From Planctomycetaceae bacterium (lineage in GTDB: Bacteria; Planctomycetota; UBA1135; GCA-002686595), in NCBI GenBank assembly GCA_016125265.1, contig WGMC01000005.1:1-35487 (forward strand): a stretch of DNA of 35,487 nucleotides, written 5' to 3'. The notes beneath the pieces were generated by a model. The model was not told the origin of the DNA and searched no databases. It saw only the letters and a list, made by a program, of their open reading frames with translations. Position 1 is the stretch's first letter. The number at the start of each line of letters is the position of its first letter. Positions 22,314-30,051 of this stretch are shown here, one piece after another. Made by a program: the position numbers and the translations under genes.

Positions 22314-23804
22314 TCAGATCCGTTGCCTCCAACGGGCGCGGACTTCGAACGGCAATTCGCCCTCTTGGCCCTCGACACGGGGCAGTGGTTCGATGGCCAG
22401 CCCCTCCAACCAGGGCGCGGAAGAGAGTTCTTCGGCGATGACGGCGAGTGCCCGCGCGGCCGATGTCGCGTTGCCTTGGTAGCGGCCGGTCCAGCGCAAG
22501 CCGTCGGCGTCTATGCGGTGCTCGACCATGCGGAACGGCCCCTGGAACGCGCGCTCCAGATCGCCAACTACGGTCACCAGATCGACCCCGGCGAGTCGCG
22601 CTTGTTCGGCAAGGAGCGCCTCGGTTTCGACTTGGTCGACGATGCGCGCTAACTGCGAACGCAGGCCGCGCAGCTTGTCGAGATCAGCTATCTCCTCGGC
22701 AAACAGCGCGCTGTCCTGCTCCACCGCGAGGCGCTGTCCGTTCAGTTCTTCGGAGCCCAACGCACCTGCGCCGATGGCGACGGCGAGCAGCAGCGTGCCG
22801 ACCAGGGCTGCGCGCATACGGCGCGGCGCCGGGCGGTACAGATCCGCGGAAAACGGTCCGGGGACCGCAGAGGCCAGCAGGAGACCGGCCCGGGCCGCGT
22901 CACTCGTTTCGGCACGTTCCGGGAACTTCCGGGTCGTCGCGCCGGGCAGCACGGACGCGAGCGCGTGGAACAGCGCCTGCGCGCGATGCGCGTTGAGGCC
23001 GAGGACACTTACGTGTGCGATCGAACTGCCCTGGTTCTGTTTGCGCCAAAGCGCGTCGAGGGAGCGCAACTCGTGGATCAGCGACGCGCCCAGCATGGCC
23101 GATTCGACCAGGTTGCCGGGCAACGACGTTTGGTGCTCGAGGCCGCCCGTGTGAAGCAGGCTCACGACCACTTGGTTGGGCTCCACACACACGACGGCAG
23201 CGGGACCTTGCTCCGGCGCTGCGCCGGACAGGCCCACGTCGAGGTGCGCGAGCGCGGCGGGCACGGCGCGGGTCGGATCGAATCCGCGGGCCTCGAGGGC
23301 GCGGTAGAGAGCGAGCGCTTCTTCGCGTACCACCGCCAGCAGCAGCCAACGCGACTGTGCGCTGTCGCCGCGTCGGGGCAGTTCGAGCGCGGCGAAGTAC
23401 GCACGGGCGCCTGCGAGTTGATCGGCGCGCCGGGCCAGCACGGCGTTGCGCTGCGCTTTCGAGATCGGCGGCAGTTCGAGGATGCGTTCGTGTACAAGGT
23501 CGCCGCCGAGCAGCACCGTGCACCGGCGCCCACGCACGCCGCAAGCACCTTGGGCCGCCACGGCCGCGTCGGCGAGGTCCTTCGGTCCGCTGCCGGCCGG
23601 CGCCACTCGGGTGCGCTGCGCGTGGCCCTCCGCGTCGACGTAGGCCCACTCCACCCGTTGGCGGGACAGAAAGAGGACCCGCGAGTCGCGCGGCGCCACG
23701 GGTGCGGTGCTCACCTCGAGCCGCGGTTCGGGGCGCGGTTCGGGACGCAGTTCGGCTCGCGGAGCGGATTGGGGGGCGGTTTCGGGGTCCACGGGCGGCC
23801 TCAT
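22314..23804 (-). CDS. GspL/PilM-PilN-like assembly protein, 496 aa
   Basis: First gene of the secretion operon. A Pro/Arg/Glu-rich N-terminus (about 1-38) is followed by an actin-like PilM/GspL cytoplasmic domain to about residue 325, including LPPISKAQRNAVLARRADQ and VVCVEPNQVVVSLLHTGGLE. One transmembrane helix is at about 332-350 (AALVGTLLLAVAIGAGAL). A coiled-coil (VEQDSALFAEEIADLDKL) and a PilN-like beta domain complete it. This fused PilM-PilN layout corresponds to GspL, which recruits GspE. The ATG at 23804 gives the shortest sensible N-terminus. Upstream, 162 bases separate it from the divergent pterin dehydratase start. Confidence 0.8.
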   Translation of the reverse strand: MRPPVDPETAPQSAPRAELRPEPRPEPRLEVSTAPVAPRDSRVLFLSRQRVEWAYVDAEGHAQRTRVAPAGSGPKDLADAAVAAQGACGVRGRRCTVLLGGDLVHERILELPPISKAQRNAVLARRADQLAGARAYFAALELPRRGDSAQSRWLLLAVVREEALALYRALEARGFDPTRAVPAALAHLDVGLSGAAPEQGPAAVVCVEPNQVVVSLLHTGGLEHQTSLPGNLVESAMLGASLIHELRSLDALWRKQNQGSSIAHVSVLGLNAHRAQALFHALASVLPGATTRKFPERAETSDAARAGLLLASAVPGPFSADLYRPAPRRMRAALVGTLLLAVAIGAGALGSEELNGQRLAVEQDSALFAEEIADLDKLRGLRSQLARIVDQVETEALLAEQARLAGVDLVTVVGDLERAFQGPFRMVEHRIDADGLRWTGRYQGNATSAARALAVIAEELSSAPWLEGLAIEPLPRVEGQEGELPFEVRARWRQRI

Positions 23805-23966
23805 GGGGTGTCGAGCCACTTCTCGGAGCGCCACCCCTTTCCCTGGAGATCGCGGGCCCGCGGGTCCGCGCCGACGCCCAGAAGTGGGCCGAAAGGCGGG
23901 TCGTGTCGGCGCCCGATGGCGCAGACGGGCCTGGACGCGCCACGCATCGGGGCCCAGGATGGAGCG

Positions 23967-24269
23967 ATGGCGCGCCCGACTACCCTGACGGTTGCTGCAA
24001 TCGACGAGCGACTCCGCGGATTGCCGCTCTGGCGGCGCGAGGGGGCGTGTCTCGCGCGCGACCTCGAGTTCCCCAGCTTCGCCCGCGCCATGGCGTTCCT
24101 GGCCGCCGGCGCGCTGGAGGCCGAGCGCCTCGACCACCACCCCGATTGGCGCAACGTCTACGCACGGGTGTGGGTGCGCCTCTCGACGCACGATCCGCGC
24201 GGCATCACCGAGCTCGACTTCGTATTGGCCGCGCGGCTCGACGAACACGCGGCGGCGCTGGGGAGCTGA
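23967..24269 (+). CDS. Pterin-4a-carbinolamine dehydratase
   Basis: A 100-residue enzyme that dehydrates 4a-hydroxytetrahydropterin, recycling the pterin cofactor after aromatic amino acid hydroxylation. The core motif is DHHPDWRNVYARVWVRLSTH; the [EQD]HHPD...Y..V.V.L.TH form is the family signature, with the catalytic His pair. The following GITELDFVLAARLD fits the C-terminal helix. The start ATG at 23967 keeps the usual length of about 100 residues. It is divergent from the secretion operon and convergent with the chemotaxis gene. No pterin-dependent hydroxylase is nearby, so its partner is unknown. Confidence 0.9.
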   Translation: MARPTTLTVAAIDERLRGLPLWRREGACLARDLEFPSFARAMAFLAAGALEAERLDHHPDWRNVYARVWVRLSTHDPRGITELDFVLAARLDEHAAALGS

Positions 24270-24290
24270 CGCACGGCGGGGTCGGAATCG

Positions 24291-24312
24291 AGGCGGACCA
24301 GAAGCCCGCCTT
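24291..24312. repeat. Degenerate family A fragment
   Basis: AGGCGGACCAGAAGCCCGCC resembles the core of family A with changes. It precedes the family B element at 24313 directly, in the same order of A then B as inside the 11425-11570 cluster. Confidence 0.45.
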
Positions 24313-24395
24313 GTAGGGGCGCGGCCCTGTCCGCGCCCAAGGGAACGACCCCGCAGTTCCACACCCCTTGGGCGCGGACGGAGCCGCGCCCCTAC
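24313..24395. terminator. Family B inverted pair between convergent genes
   Basis: Two 31-nt family B elements face each other (24313-24343 and 24365-24395). They can pair over about 31 nt, or each can fold alone on the GGGCGCGG / CCGCGCCC stem. They separate the stop of the pterin dehydratase gene (24269) from the stop of the chemotaxis gene (24440). They probably act as 3'-end hairpins for both transcripts. Confidence 0.65.
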
Positions 24396-24439
24396 AGATC
24401 GCACCACAGGGCCCGGAACAAGGCGGGCGGCTGGGGACG

Positions 24440-26092
24440 CTACTCGCGGCTGCCGCCCGATTCGACGACGCCGATCAGTCGGGACGCCAGTCCTTCCAGC
24501 TCCGTCGACGCGACGCGTGTGTGCTCGGTGCCTTTGGCGGCTCCGCGCGCGGACTCGGCCACCCCGTGCAGGCTGCGGGCGATTTGGCCGCTGGCGCTCG
24601 ACACTTCGCCGATCGCGCGCGAGATCTCGGCGGTGGTGTGCGTCTGCTGTTCGACCGCGCCGGCGATCGAGCTCGTGAACTGGTCGATCTGGTTGATGAT
24701 GCCAGCGATCTCCGAGATCGCTTGCACCGAGTCCTTCGTGCCGCCTTGGATCGCCGCCAACTTGACGCCGATCTCCTCGGTCGCCTTCGCCGTGGCCTTC
24801 GCGAGTTCCTTCACCTCGCTGGCAACGACGGCGAATCCCTTGCCGGACTCACCCGCGCGGGCCGCTTCGATGGTGGCGTTCAAGGCGAGGAGATTCGTCT
24901 GTCCCGCGATGGCGGAGATCGACTTGATCACACTCGAAATCTCCTCCGCACTTGCACCCAACGCGGCGACGGTGGATTCGGCGGACTTGGCTTCCGCCAC
25001 CGCGCGCACCGAAACCGCCGCGGCATCCCGCACGTTGTTGGCGATCTCGCGCAGGCTCGCATCCATCTGATCCATCGCCGCAGCCACGGCTTCGACGGAG
25101 CGCGCGACCTCTTCCGAAGCCACGGATGCACTGCCCGCGTCCTCGTTGGTCTGGCCCACACTTGCGCTCAGGACATCGCCGGCGGCAGACAACTTCGCCG
25201 AGGCGTCGACGAGCGCGCGCGAACAGGACCGCACTTCCCCGAGGATGTCGTGCATCTTCGCCTGCATGCGCTTCGCGGCGGTGATGTCCGAGGCGTACTT
25301 GACCACCTTGATCGGTCGGCCGTCGATGCCGAGGATCGGGTTGTAACTGGCTTGGATCCAGACCTCCCGCCCCCCCTTGCCGAGTCGGCGGAACTCGCCC
25401 GCGGCGAAACGGCCCTCGCGCAGATCGAGCCAGAAGCGCTCGTACGCCGCGCCGCCGGCTTCCACGGGGTCGACGAACATGCGGTGGTGACGGCCGACGA
25501 TTTCGTCCGCCGCGTAACCAACGGCGCCGAGGAAGTTGTCGTTTGCCGAGCGGATCGTGCCGTCGAGCTCGAACTCGATGACCGCCTGCGACTTGTCGAT
25601 GGCCGCGAGTTGGCCCTCGAAGTCGGCCGTGCGCAGGCGCTCCTCGGTGATGTCGGTGGCGAACTTGACGACCTTGTACGGTTTGCCGTCGTCCCCGAGG
25701 ATCGGGTTGTAGCTGGCCTGGATCCAGATCTCGCGGCCGCCCTTGCCCACCCGGCGAAACTGCTTGGAGAAGCACTTGCCCGCGCGCAAATCCGCCCAGA
25801 ACGCGGCGTAGGCGGCGCTGCCTCGCTCCTCGGGCAGCACGAACATCGAATGGTGGCGGCCGCGGATCTCCGCCAGCCCGTAACCCACCGCCGCGAGGAA
25901 GTTGTCGTTCGCGGCGAGGATCGTGCCGTCGAGCTCGAACTCGATCACGGCGAGCACCCGGTGGATCGCCTGCATCTGGCGCCCGAGGTCGGCGTCCGAG
26001 GTCGCGAGGAGTTGCCCGGGGGGAACGGCCCCGGCGGGGGCGCGGCGGTGGTCGGCGGTGGCCAGGGACGGGGCCTCGGGGGCGTGGGACAT
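24440..26092 (-). CDS. Soluble methyl-accepting chemotaxis protein with tandem PAS domains
   Basis: A 550-residue cytoplasmic chemoreceptor-like transducer without transmembrane segments. Two PAS domains (about 41-149 and 163-271) are very similar: both contain [27 protein letters not shown], and [17 protein letters not shown], followed by a PAC end (VVK.A.DIT). The second half is an MCP signalling domain whose hairpin tip, [38 protein letters not shown] (394-431), binds CheA/CheW. No pentapeptide tether is seen at the C-terminus. This resembles BdlA/Aer-like energy or redox sensors that bind heme or FAD, but the ligand cannot be read here. The ATG at 26092 was chosen over 26143 because upstream residues are Arg-rich. 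No che genes are nearby. Confidence 0.9.
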   Translation of the reverse strand: MSHAPEAPSLATADHRRAPAGAVPPGQLLATSDADLGRQMQAIHRVLAVIEFELDGTILAANDNFLAAVGYGLAEIRGRHHSMFVLPEERGSAAYAAFWADLRAGKCFSKQFRRVGKGGREIWIQASYNPILGDDGKPYKVVKFATDITEERLRTADFEGQLAAIDKSQAVIEFELDGTIRSANDNFLGAVGYAADEIVGRHHRMFVDPVEAGGAAYERFWLDLREGRFAAGEFRRLGKGGREVWIQASYNPILGIDGRPIKVVKYASDITAAKRMQAKMHDILGEVRSCSRALVDASAKLSAAGDVLSASVGQTNEDAGSASVASEEVARSVEAVAAAMDQMDASLREIANNVRDAAAVSVRAVAEAKSAESTVAALGASAEEISSVIKSISAIAGQTNLLALNATIEAARAGESGKGFAVVASEVKELAKATAKATEEIGVKLAAIQGGTKDSVQAISEIAGIINQIDQFTSSIAGAVEQQTHTTAEISRAIGEVSSASGQIARSLHGVAESARGAAKGTEHTRVASTELEGLASRLIGVVESGGSRE

Positions 26093-26242
26093 GTTCGAGG
26101 GAGCTTGGGGTTCGCGAAGCGACAACCCAACCCTTCGTCTCACGTTAGGGGTAGACCCTAGGCTGATTGGGGGAATCCCCCAGATTTGGTCCGCCCCGTC
26201 TGGATTGGGCCGGGTCGGACCGGGACCCCGGGACGAGCGGCC

Positions 26243-26752
26243 CTACGCGGGTCCCTGGTGGCCCTCGTGGGCCCACTCGAGGAGCCGGTAGCCCGAATCC
26301 CGCATCCCGAGCCGCGCGTAGGTGCGCTGGGCGCGCTCGTTCTTGTGCTCCACGTAGAGCCGGATGCCTACCACGTCCCCCGCCGCGTGCGCCAGTGCCT
26401 GCACGTGGTGGTGGAGAGCGTCGTAGACCCCTTGGCGGCGGACCGAGGGCTCCACGTACACCGACTGGATCCACCACCACCAGCCGTTGCGCCAATCGCT
26501 CCACTCGCGCGTCACGAGCAGCCCGCCGAGGGCCTCGCCCCCCCGCTCCGCCAAGAAGTACCGGCCGCGCGCCTCATCGCGGAGGGCGGCGTCGACACCG
26601 AGCGCGAGCCGGGTGGCGTCGAGCTCGAGACCCTCCGATTCGAGGGCCAAACGCCGGTTCCAGTCCACCAGCCGCGGGCCGTCCCCGGGCACGCCCGTGC
26701 GCACGGAGATGATCCCGTCCCCTGTCCCCTTCTCCCCGACCTTGGCCTGCAT
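26243..26752 (-). CDS. GNAT-family N-acetyltransferase
   Basis: A 169-residue protein with the GNAT fold. The conserved motif A, QSVYVEPSVRRQGVYDAL, contains the Arg/Gln-x-x-Gly-x acetyl-CoA loop (RRQGV), and motif B is YVEHKNERAQRTYARLGM. A Trp-rich strand WRNGWWWWIQS precedes motif A. The substrate is unknown. The start was set at the ATG at 26752; an upstream ATG at 26788 would add 12 residues. It lies 46 bases after the PilZ gene and 150 bases before the chemotaxis gene, all on one strand. Confidence 0.85.
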   Translation of the reverse strand: MQAKVGEKGTGDGIISVRTGVPGDGPRLVDWNRRLALESEGLELDATRLALGVDAALRDEARGRYFLAERGGEALGGLLVTREWSDWRNGWWWWIQSVYVEPSVRRQGVYDALHHHVQALAHAAGDVVGIRLYVEHKNERAQRTYARLGMRDSGYRLLEWAHEGHQGPA

Positions 26753-26798
26753 GCGCCGATCGTCACCGGTCGGGCGCGCGGGGCGCAAGTCCGGTGGG

Positions 26799-27128
26799 TC
26801 AGTCGGGATCGAACTCGATCGCCAAACCGCTCTGGTCGGCGGAGAGGCGTTGCAGGCGCGCCAGACGACCGGTCCGCTCGTGCTGTCGGCCGTCTTCCGT
26901 CCAGGAGAGCTTCACCCGCAGCGGCGCGCCCAGCGTCACGAGCAGCCCCGTCGGCGAGATGTTCTGGGCGCGGGTCTCGACGAGCGCTCCCAGCACCTCG
27001 AGCGTCACCGGGCCGGGGATCTCGCGCCGCGGTGCGACCCGGCGGTCGCCGTTGCCGAGCAGTTCGGCCGGGCTCGGAGTCGATGCGGAGCGCGCGGGCG
27101 CGTCCGGCGGTTCGGGTGTGGGGCACAT
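26799..27128 (-). CDS. PilZ-domain protein, putative c-di-GMP receptor
   Basis: A 109-residue protein. The RxxxR motif appears in RRVAPRRE (about residues 30-36) and the second motif [DN]xSxxG as NISPTG (about 58-63), both needed for c-di-GMP binding in PilZ proteins. Strands follow the small beta-barrel pattern. The preceding 25 residues are a Pro/Ala/Ser-rich tail. The ATG at 27128 is preferred; an ATG at 27167 adds 13 residues. It may influence motility, adhesion or the nearby secretion apparatus, but that link is inference. Confidence 0.82.
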   Translation of the reverse strand: MCPTPEPPDAPARSASTPSPAELLGNGDRRVAPRREIPGPVTLEVLGALVETRAQNISPTGLLVTLGAPLRVKLSWTEDGRQHERTGRLARLQRLSADQSGLAIEFDPD

Positions 27129-27378
27129 GGTCGGTGTGGCGCGGGCGGTGGAGCGCCCCTTGTCCATCGACCGGGGACGGCCCGGGACTGTGGCCCAGGG
27201 AGGACAACAGGCGGAGTCAGGGTGCCCCACGGGGAAGACGGGTCCCGCGCCGGCAACCCCCAGAGCGGCCCCAGGAGGGCGTTCCGCGGCACCGAACGCC
27301 CGTGGCACGCCCTTTGGATAGCTCCGCCAACGCGCCCCTGCGGCGCCGCGGCGGATACCCCGCCGAGGAGACCTCCCC

Positions 27379-27825
27379 ATGGAAAAACGTCACCTGACCC
27401 TCGCCCAACGGACCCTCGCGGTCCTTGGCCTCGCACTCCTCATCGGCGCCGCCCCCTCGGCGGCCGCGGCCAGCGGCGGCGGGTACCCGTCGGTCGGCGG
27501 CTCGGCCGGCCACCCCGGTCCGCGCATCGTGCCGAGTGCTCCCCACAGCGCGCCCGTGGCCGTGCACTACGGCAAGAAGAAGGCGCCGCGCCGCGTCTGG
27601 GTCGCAGGCGCTTGGATCGAACAAGAACACCGCGTCTGGGTGCGCGGCCACACCGAACGCGTCTGGCAAGAACCCGCCTTCGAGTGGCGTTACGACAGTT
27701 GCGGGCGCCGCCTGCGGGTGCAACTCGGCATCGGCTGCTGGCGCACGATCGAACATCCGGGCCACTGGCGGGTGGAACACACCCGGGTCTGGCGCCCGGG
27801 CCACTGGAGCACCGCGACCTGCTGA
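27379..27825 (+). CDS. Small secreted protein with W..G.W-like repeats, 148 aa
   Basis: The GAGGAG seven to eight bases before the ATG at 27379 is the best ribosome-binding site in the region. Residues 1-31 form a signal peptide (LAVLGLALLIGAAPSAAAA). The mature part has Gly/Pro-rich linkers and short aromatic repeats: VAGAWIEQEHRVWVRGH, ERVWQEPAFEWRY, RTIEHPGHW and RVWRPGHWS. These resemble YXWGXW-type motifs of small secreted proteins of unknown role. Three Cys residues lie in the C-terminal third (DSCG, GIGCW and the last residue). No enzyme motif is seen. Confidence 0.8.
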   Translation: MEKRHLTLAQRTLAVLGLALLIGAAPSAAAASGGGYPSVGGSAGHPGPRIVPSAPHSAPVAVHYGKKKAPRRVWVAGAWIEQEHRVWVRGHTERVWQEPAFEWRYDSCGRRLRVQLGIGCWRTIEHPGHWRVEHTRVWRPGHWSTATC

Positions 27826-27848
27826 GGGACGAAAGAAGGGGGCCGCCT

Positions 27849-27887
27849 GGAAGGGGCCGATTTGGAAGGGGCCGATTTGGAAGGGGG
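27849..27887. repeat. 15-bp tandem repeat, 2.6 units
   Basis: The unit GGAAGGGGCCGATTT is repeated exactly at 27849-27863 and 27864-27878, then partly at 27879-27887. It is intergenic, between the secreted Trp-rich gene and the terminator-like hairpin. Confidence 0.8.
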
Positions 27888-27889
27888 AC

Positions 27890-27921
27890 GGGGAGCGCGT
27901 TTCGAAAGGGGCGCGCTCCCC
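27890..27921. terminator. Terminator-like hairpin between convergent genes
   Basis: A perfect 10-bp GC stem (GGGGAGCGCG / CGCGCTCCCC) with a 12-nt loop, followed by ACTTTCTT on the plus strand. It separates the plus-strand gene ending at 27825 from the minus-strand gene ending at 27940. The T-rich tail is short, so termination is likely for the plus strand and possible for the minus. Confidence 0.65.
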
Positions 27922-27939
27922 ACTTTCTTGGGTGCCCGC

Positions 27940-30051
27940 TCAACGCGGCGGCGGCGCGAGGGACGGCACACGCTCCGTTTCGCCGGACGAACTGCGGCGC
28001 CAGATCGAGAGCCTCGGCCCACGTGGCACACCGGGGCCGGGCGGCGCGCCGCCAAGGCCTTCGATACCGTCGCTGCGGTGCACGAGTTCGAGGCCCGGAA
28101 AACCCGGCGCGCGCGAGCCCACCGGCAGGTCGTGCACACCGAGGCGCCAGAGGGCCGTCGCTTGAGCGCGCGCCGAGAAGGCCTTGCCGCGTTGGCTGTG
28201 TTCGAACAACTCCGCGCGCGCAGCGCCATCCCAGCCAGCGAGCCGCGCGTGGGAGGCGAGGTCCGACACGTCCCGCGCGCGCACCACGACGTAGTCCGCG
28301 TCGAGTTCGACGAGACGACGCTCCAGGTCGGCGGCATCGTCCGCGACGAGCGCCGCCGCCGCGCCGCGGAAACCGCGCTCCCCCACGAAGCTGCCGAAGT
28401 TCGTCGCGATGCTCGGCCGGCGCGCGTGGTATTCGATCCAATGCCCGAGGCCCCAGGGGGCGAGCACACCGTAGTCCTGGCGCGCGCTCGGCGCGTTCCA
28501 CGGGCCCGGCGAAGGTGTGCCGGTGCGCATCCAACGCAGCCCCTCGATCAGCTCCGCGCGCCACCGCACAAGGGCCTGCTGTTCGGCCTCGGGCACGGTC
28601 CAAACGGCCCGCAGCGACGGCAACGACGCGAGCACGAGCAACGCGGCGAGCGCGGCGCCGAGCCAACGCCCCCACCGCATCCGCGCCGACACCAGGTCGT
28701 GCACCGCCAAGGCGGCGACGAGGCACATGGGCACCGCCAGCGCATCGCCGAAACGCCGCTGCCCGAGGGTCTGCACGAACCACAGGGCAGCGGTCGCCAG
28801 CAGCAGCCAGCGCTCGGGCCACCAGCGGCGCCGCCACAGCTCGGACGCCGCGAGGCCCAGCCACAAGAGCGGGAAAGCGAGCCCGAGCAGGCCCAGGTCG
28901 GAAACCGCGGCGGCAAAGTTCGGCGCCGCCGCACGGCCCAACAGCGGTCGGCTTTCGGCGACAACGTCCATGAACTCGTTCTCGCGGGCCACCCACGCGA
29001 GGCCCTCGCGCACACCGCCGAGGAAGCCCGGCAGCAGCACCACCGCCCCTGCCGCGACGACCAGCGCGAGCAGCGTCCCGGGCGCGCGCCTCCAACCGAG
29101 CCGCGCCGCCACTTCGAGGGCCACGAACGGCAGGCAGGCGCCCACCAGGGCCCGGGGCACACCCAGGGAGAGGTTGACGAGCGACCCGGGCTGCACTTCG
29201 TTCCACGGACTGGCCTCGGCCGGCACGAGCACCACCGCCGCGGCCGCCGCGAAGAACAAGAGGCCGGCGCGACGGCGGGCGGCGCCGAGTTCACCGCTCG
29301 CCGCCGCGGCGGCCGCGAACAGCGCCACGCCCACCAACCCGACGACCAGCGCACTCGCGAGCCACAGCAAGAGCAACACACCGGCGACCACACCACCGAG
29401 CAGCGCAAAGGCCAGCGCGTCGAGCGATTCGTCCGTGCGCAGGCAAACTCCCACGAGGGCCAGCTCCACGGCAAAACACAACTGCACGGCGACGTGGTGG
29501 TCGATGCGCCCCGCCGAGCCGTACCAGACGGCGATCGGCACCGCCGCGAAACACCACGCGGAAACGGCCGCGGGCAAGAGACGCGGTGCGCCCCGCGTGC
29601 GCCGCGTCAGGCCCAGGAGTGCGAGCGCGACCGCCGCTGCCGCGCCCACGCCGATCCAGGGCGGCAATCCGGCCAGGAAGCGCTCGATGTCCGCTTCGCT
29701 GTAACCACTGGTGGACCGGTGCGCCGCGGGGTCCTTTGGCAGCGCCGCTTGCACGGCCACCGTCAGCGCGCCTGCAAACAACGACGGCCACGGCACCGCG
29801 CTGCCCTCGGGATGGTTCAAAAAACGATCGAAGAGCGGCACTTCGCCGTTGGCCAGGGCGAGTTGCACGCGGCGCAGGTGGTACGCGCCGTCGGGATCGT
29901 CGACCAGGAACGTCGTGCCATCGGCGAGCGGCGCGTCGAGGAGGTGACCTGGCGCCGTCGCGCGGCGCGCGGCGAGGGCCACTGCGAGGCTCGCCGCGAG
30001 CAGCGCCCAACCGAGCACCGCCATCCAGCGCTTCTTCGCCGCGTCCGTCAC
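27940..30051 (-). CDS. STT3-like oligosaccharyltransferase family membrane protein, 703 aa
   Basis: A polytopic membrane protein predicted to transfer lipid-linked glycan to proteins or another acceptor. The start is a GTG at 30051 overlapping the upstream stop as GTGA. Motifs of GT66/STT3 are recognisable: an acidic loop with DDPDGAYHLRRVQ (51-63), GRIDHHVAVQ (181-190, the DHH motif), AESRPLL (365-371, like the SV.E motif) and, after the last membrane helix, QDYGVLAPWGLGHWIEYHAR (525-544) in place of the usual WWDYG. About 11-13 transmembrane helices occur before residue 480. Degeneration of WWDYG to PWGLG is odd, so the acceptor specificity may differ. It is the third gene of an operon with hutI and a secreted protein. 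Confidence 0.8.
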   Translation of the reverse strand: MTDAAKKRWMAVLGWALLAASLAVALAARRATAPGHLLDAPLADGTTFLVDDPDGAYHLRRVQLALANGEVPLFDRFLNHPEGSAVPWPSLFAGALTVAVQAALPKDPAAHRSTSGYSEADIERFLAGLPPWIGVGAAAAVALALLGLTRRTRGAPRLLPAAVSAWCFAAVPIAVWYGSAGRIDHHVAVQLCFAVELALVGVCLRTDESLDALAFALLGGVVAGVLLLLWLASALVVGLVGVALFAAAAAASGELGAARRRAGLLFFAAAAAVVLVPAEASPWNEVQPGSLVNLSLGVPRALVGACLPFVALEVAARLGWRRAPGTLLALVVAAGAVVLLPGFLGGVREGLAWVARENEFMDVVAESRPLLGRAAAPNFAAAVSDLGLLGLAFPLLWLGLAASELWRRRWWPERWLLLATAALWFVQTLGQRRFGDALAVPMCLVAALAVHDLVSARMRWGRWLGAALAALLVLASLPSLRAVWTVPEAEQQALVRWRAELIEGLRWMRTGTPSPGPWNAPSARQDYGVLAPWGLGHWIEYHARRPSIATNFGSFVGERGFRGAAAALVADDAADLERRLVELDADYVVVRARDVSDLASHARLAGWDGAARAELFEHSQRGKAFSARAQATALWRLGVHDLPVGSRAPGFPGLELVHRSDGIEGLGGAPPGPGVPRGPRLSIWRRSSSGETERVPSLAPPPR

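Noticed and set aside
26145..26175. Short palindromes (TAGGGGTAGACCCTA-like and TGGGGGAATCCCCCA) upstream of the chemotaxis gene
   Set aside because: The arms are only about six bases and mostly G/C runs, common by chance in this composition. No copy elsewhere in the window supports them as an operator.
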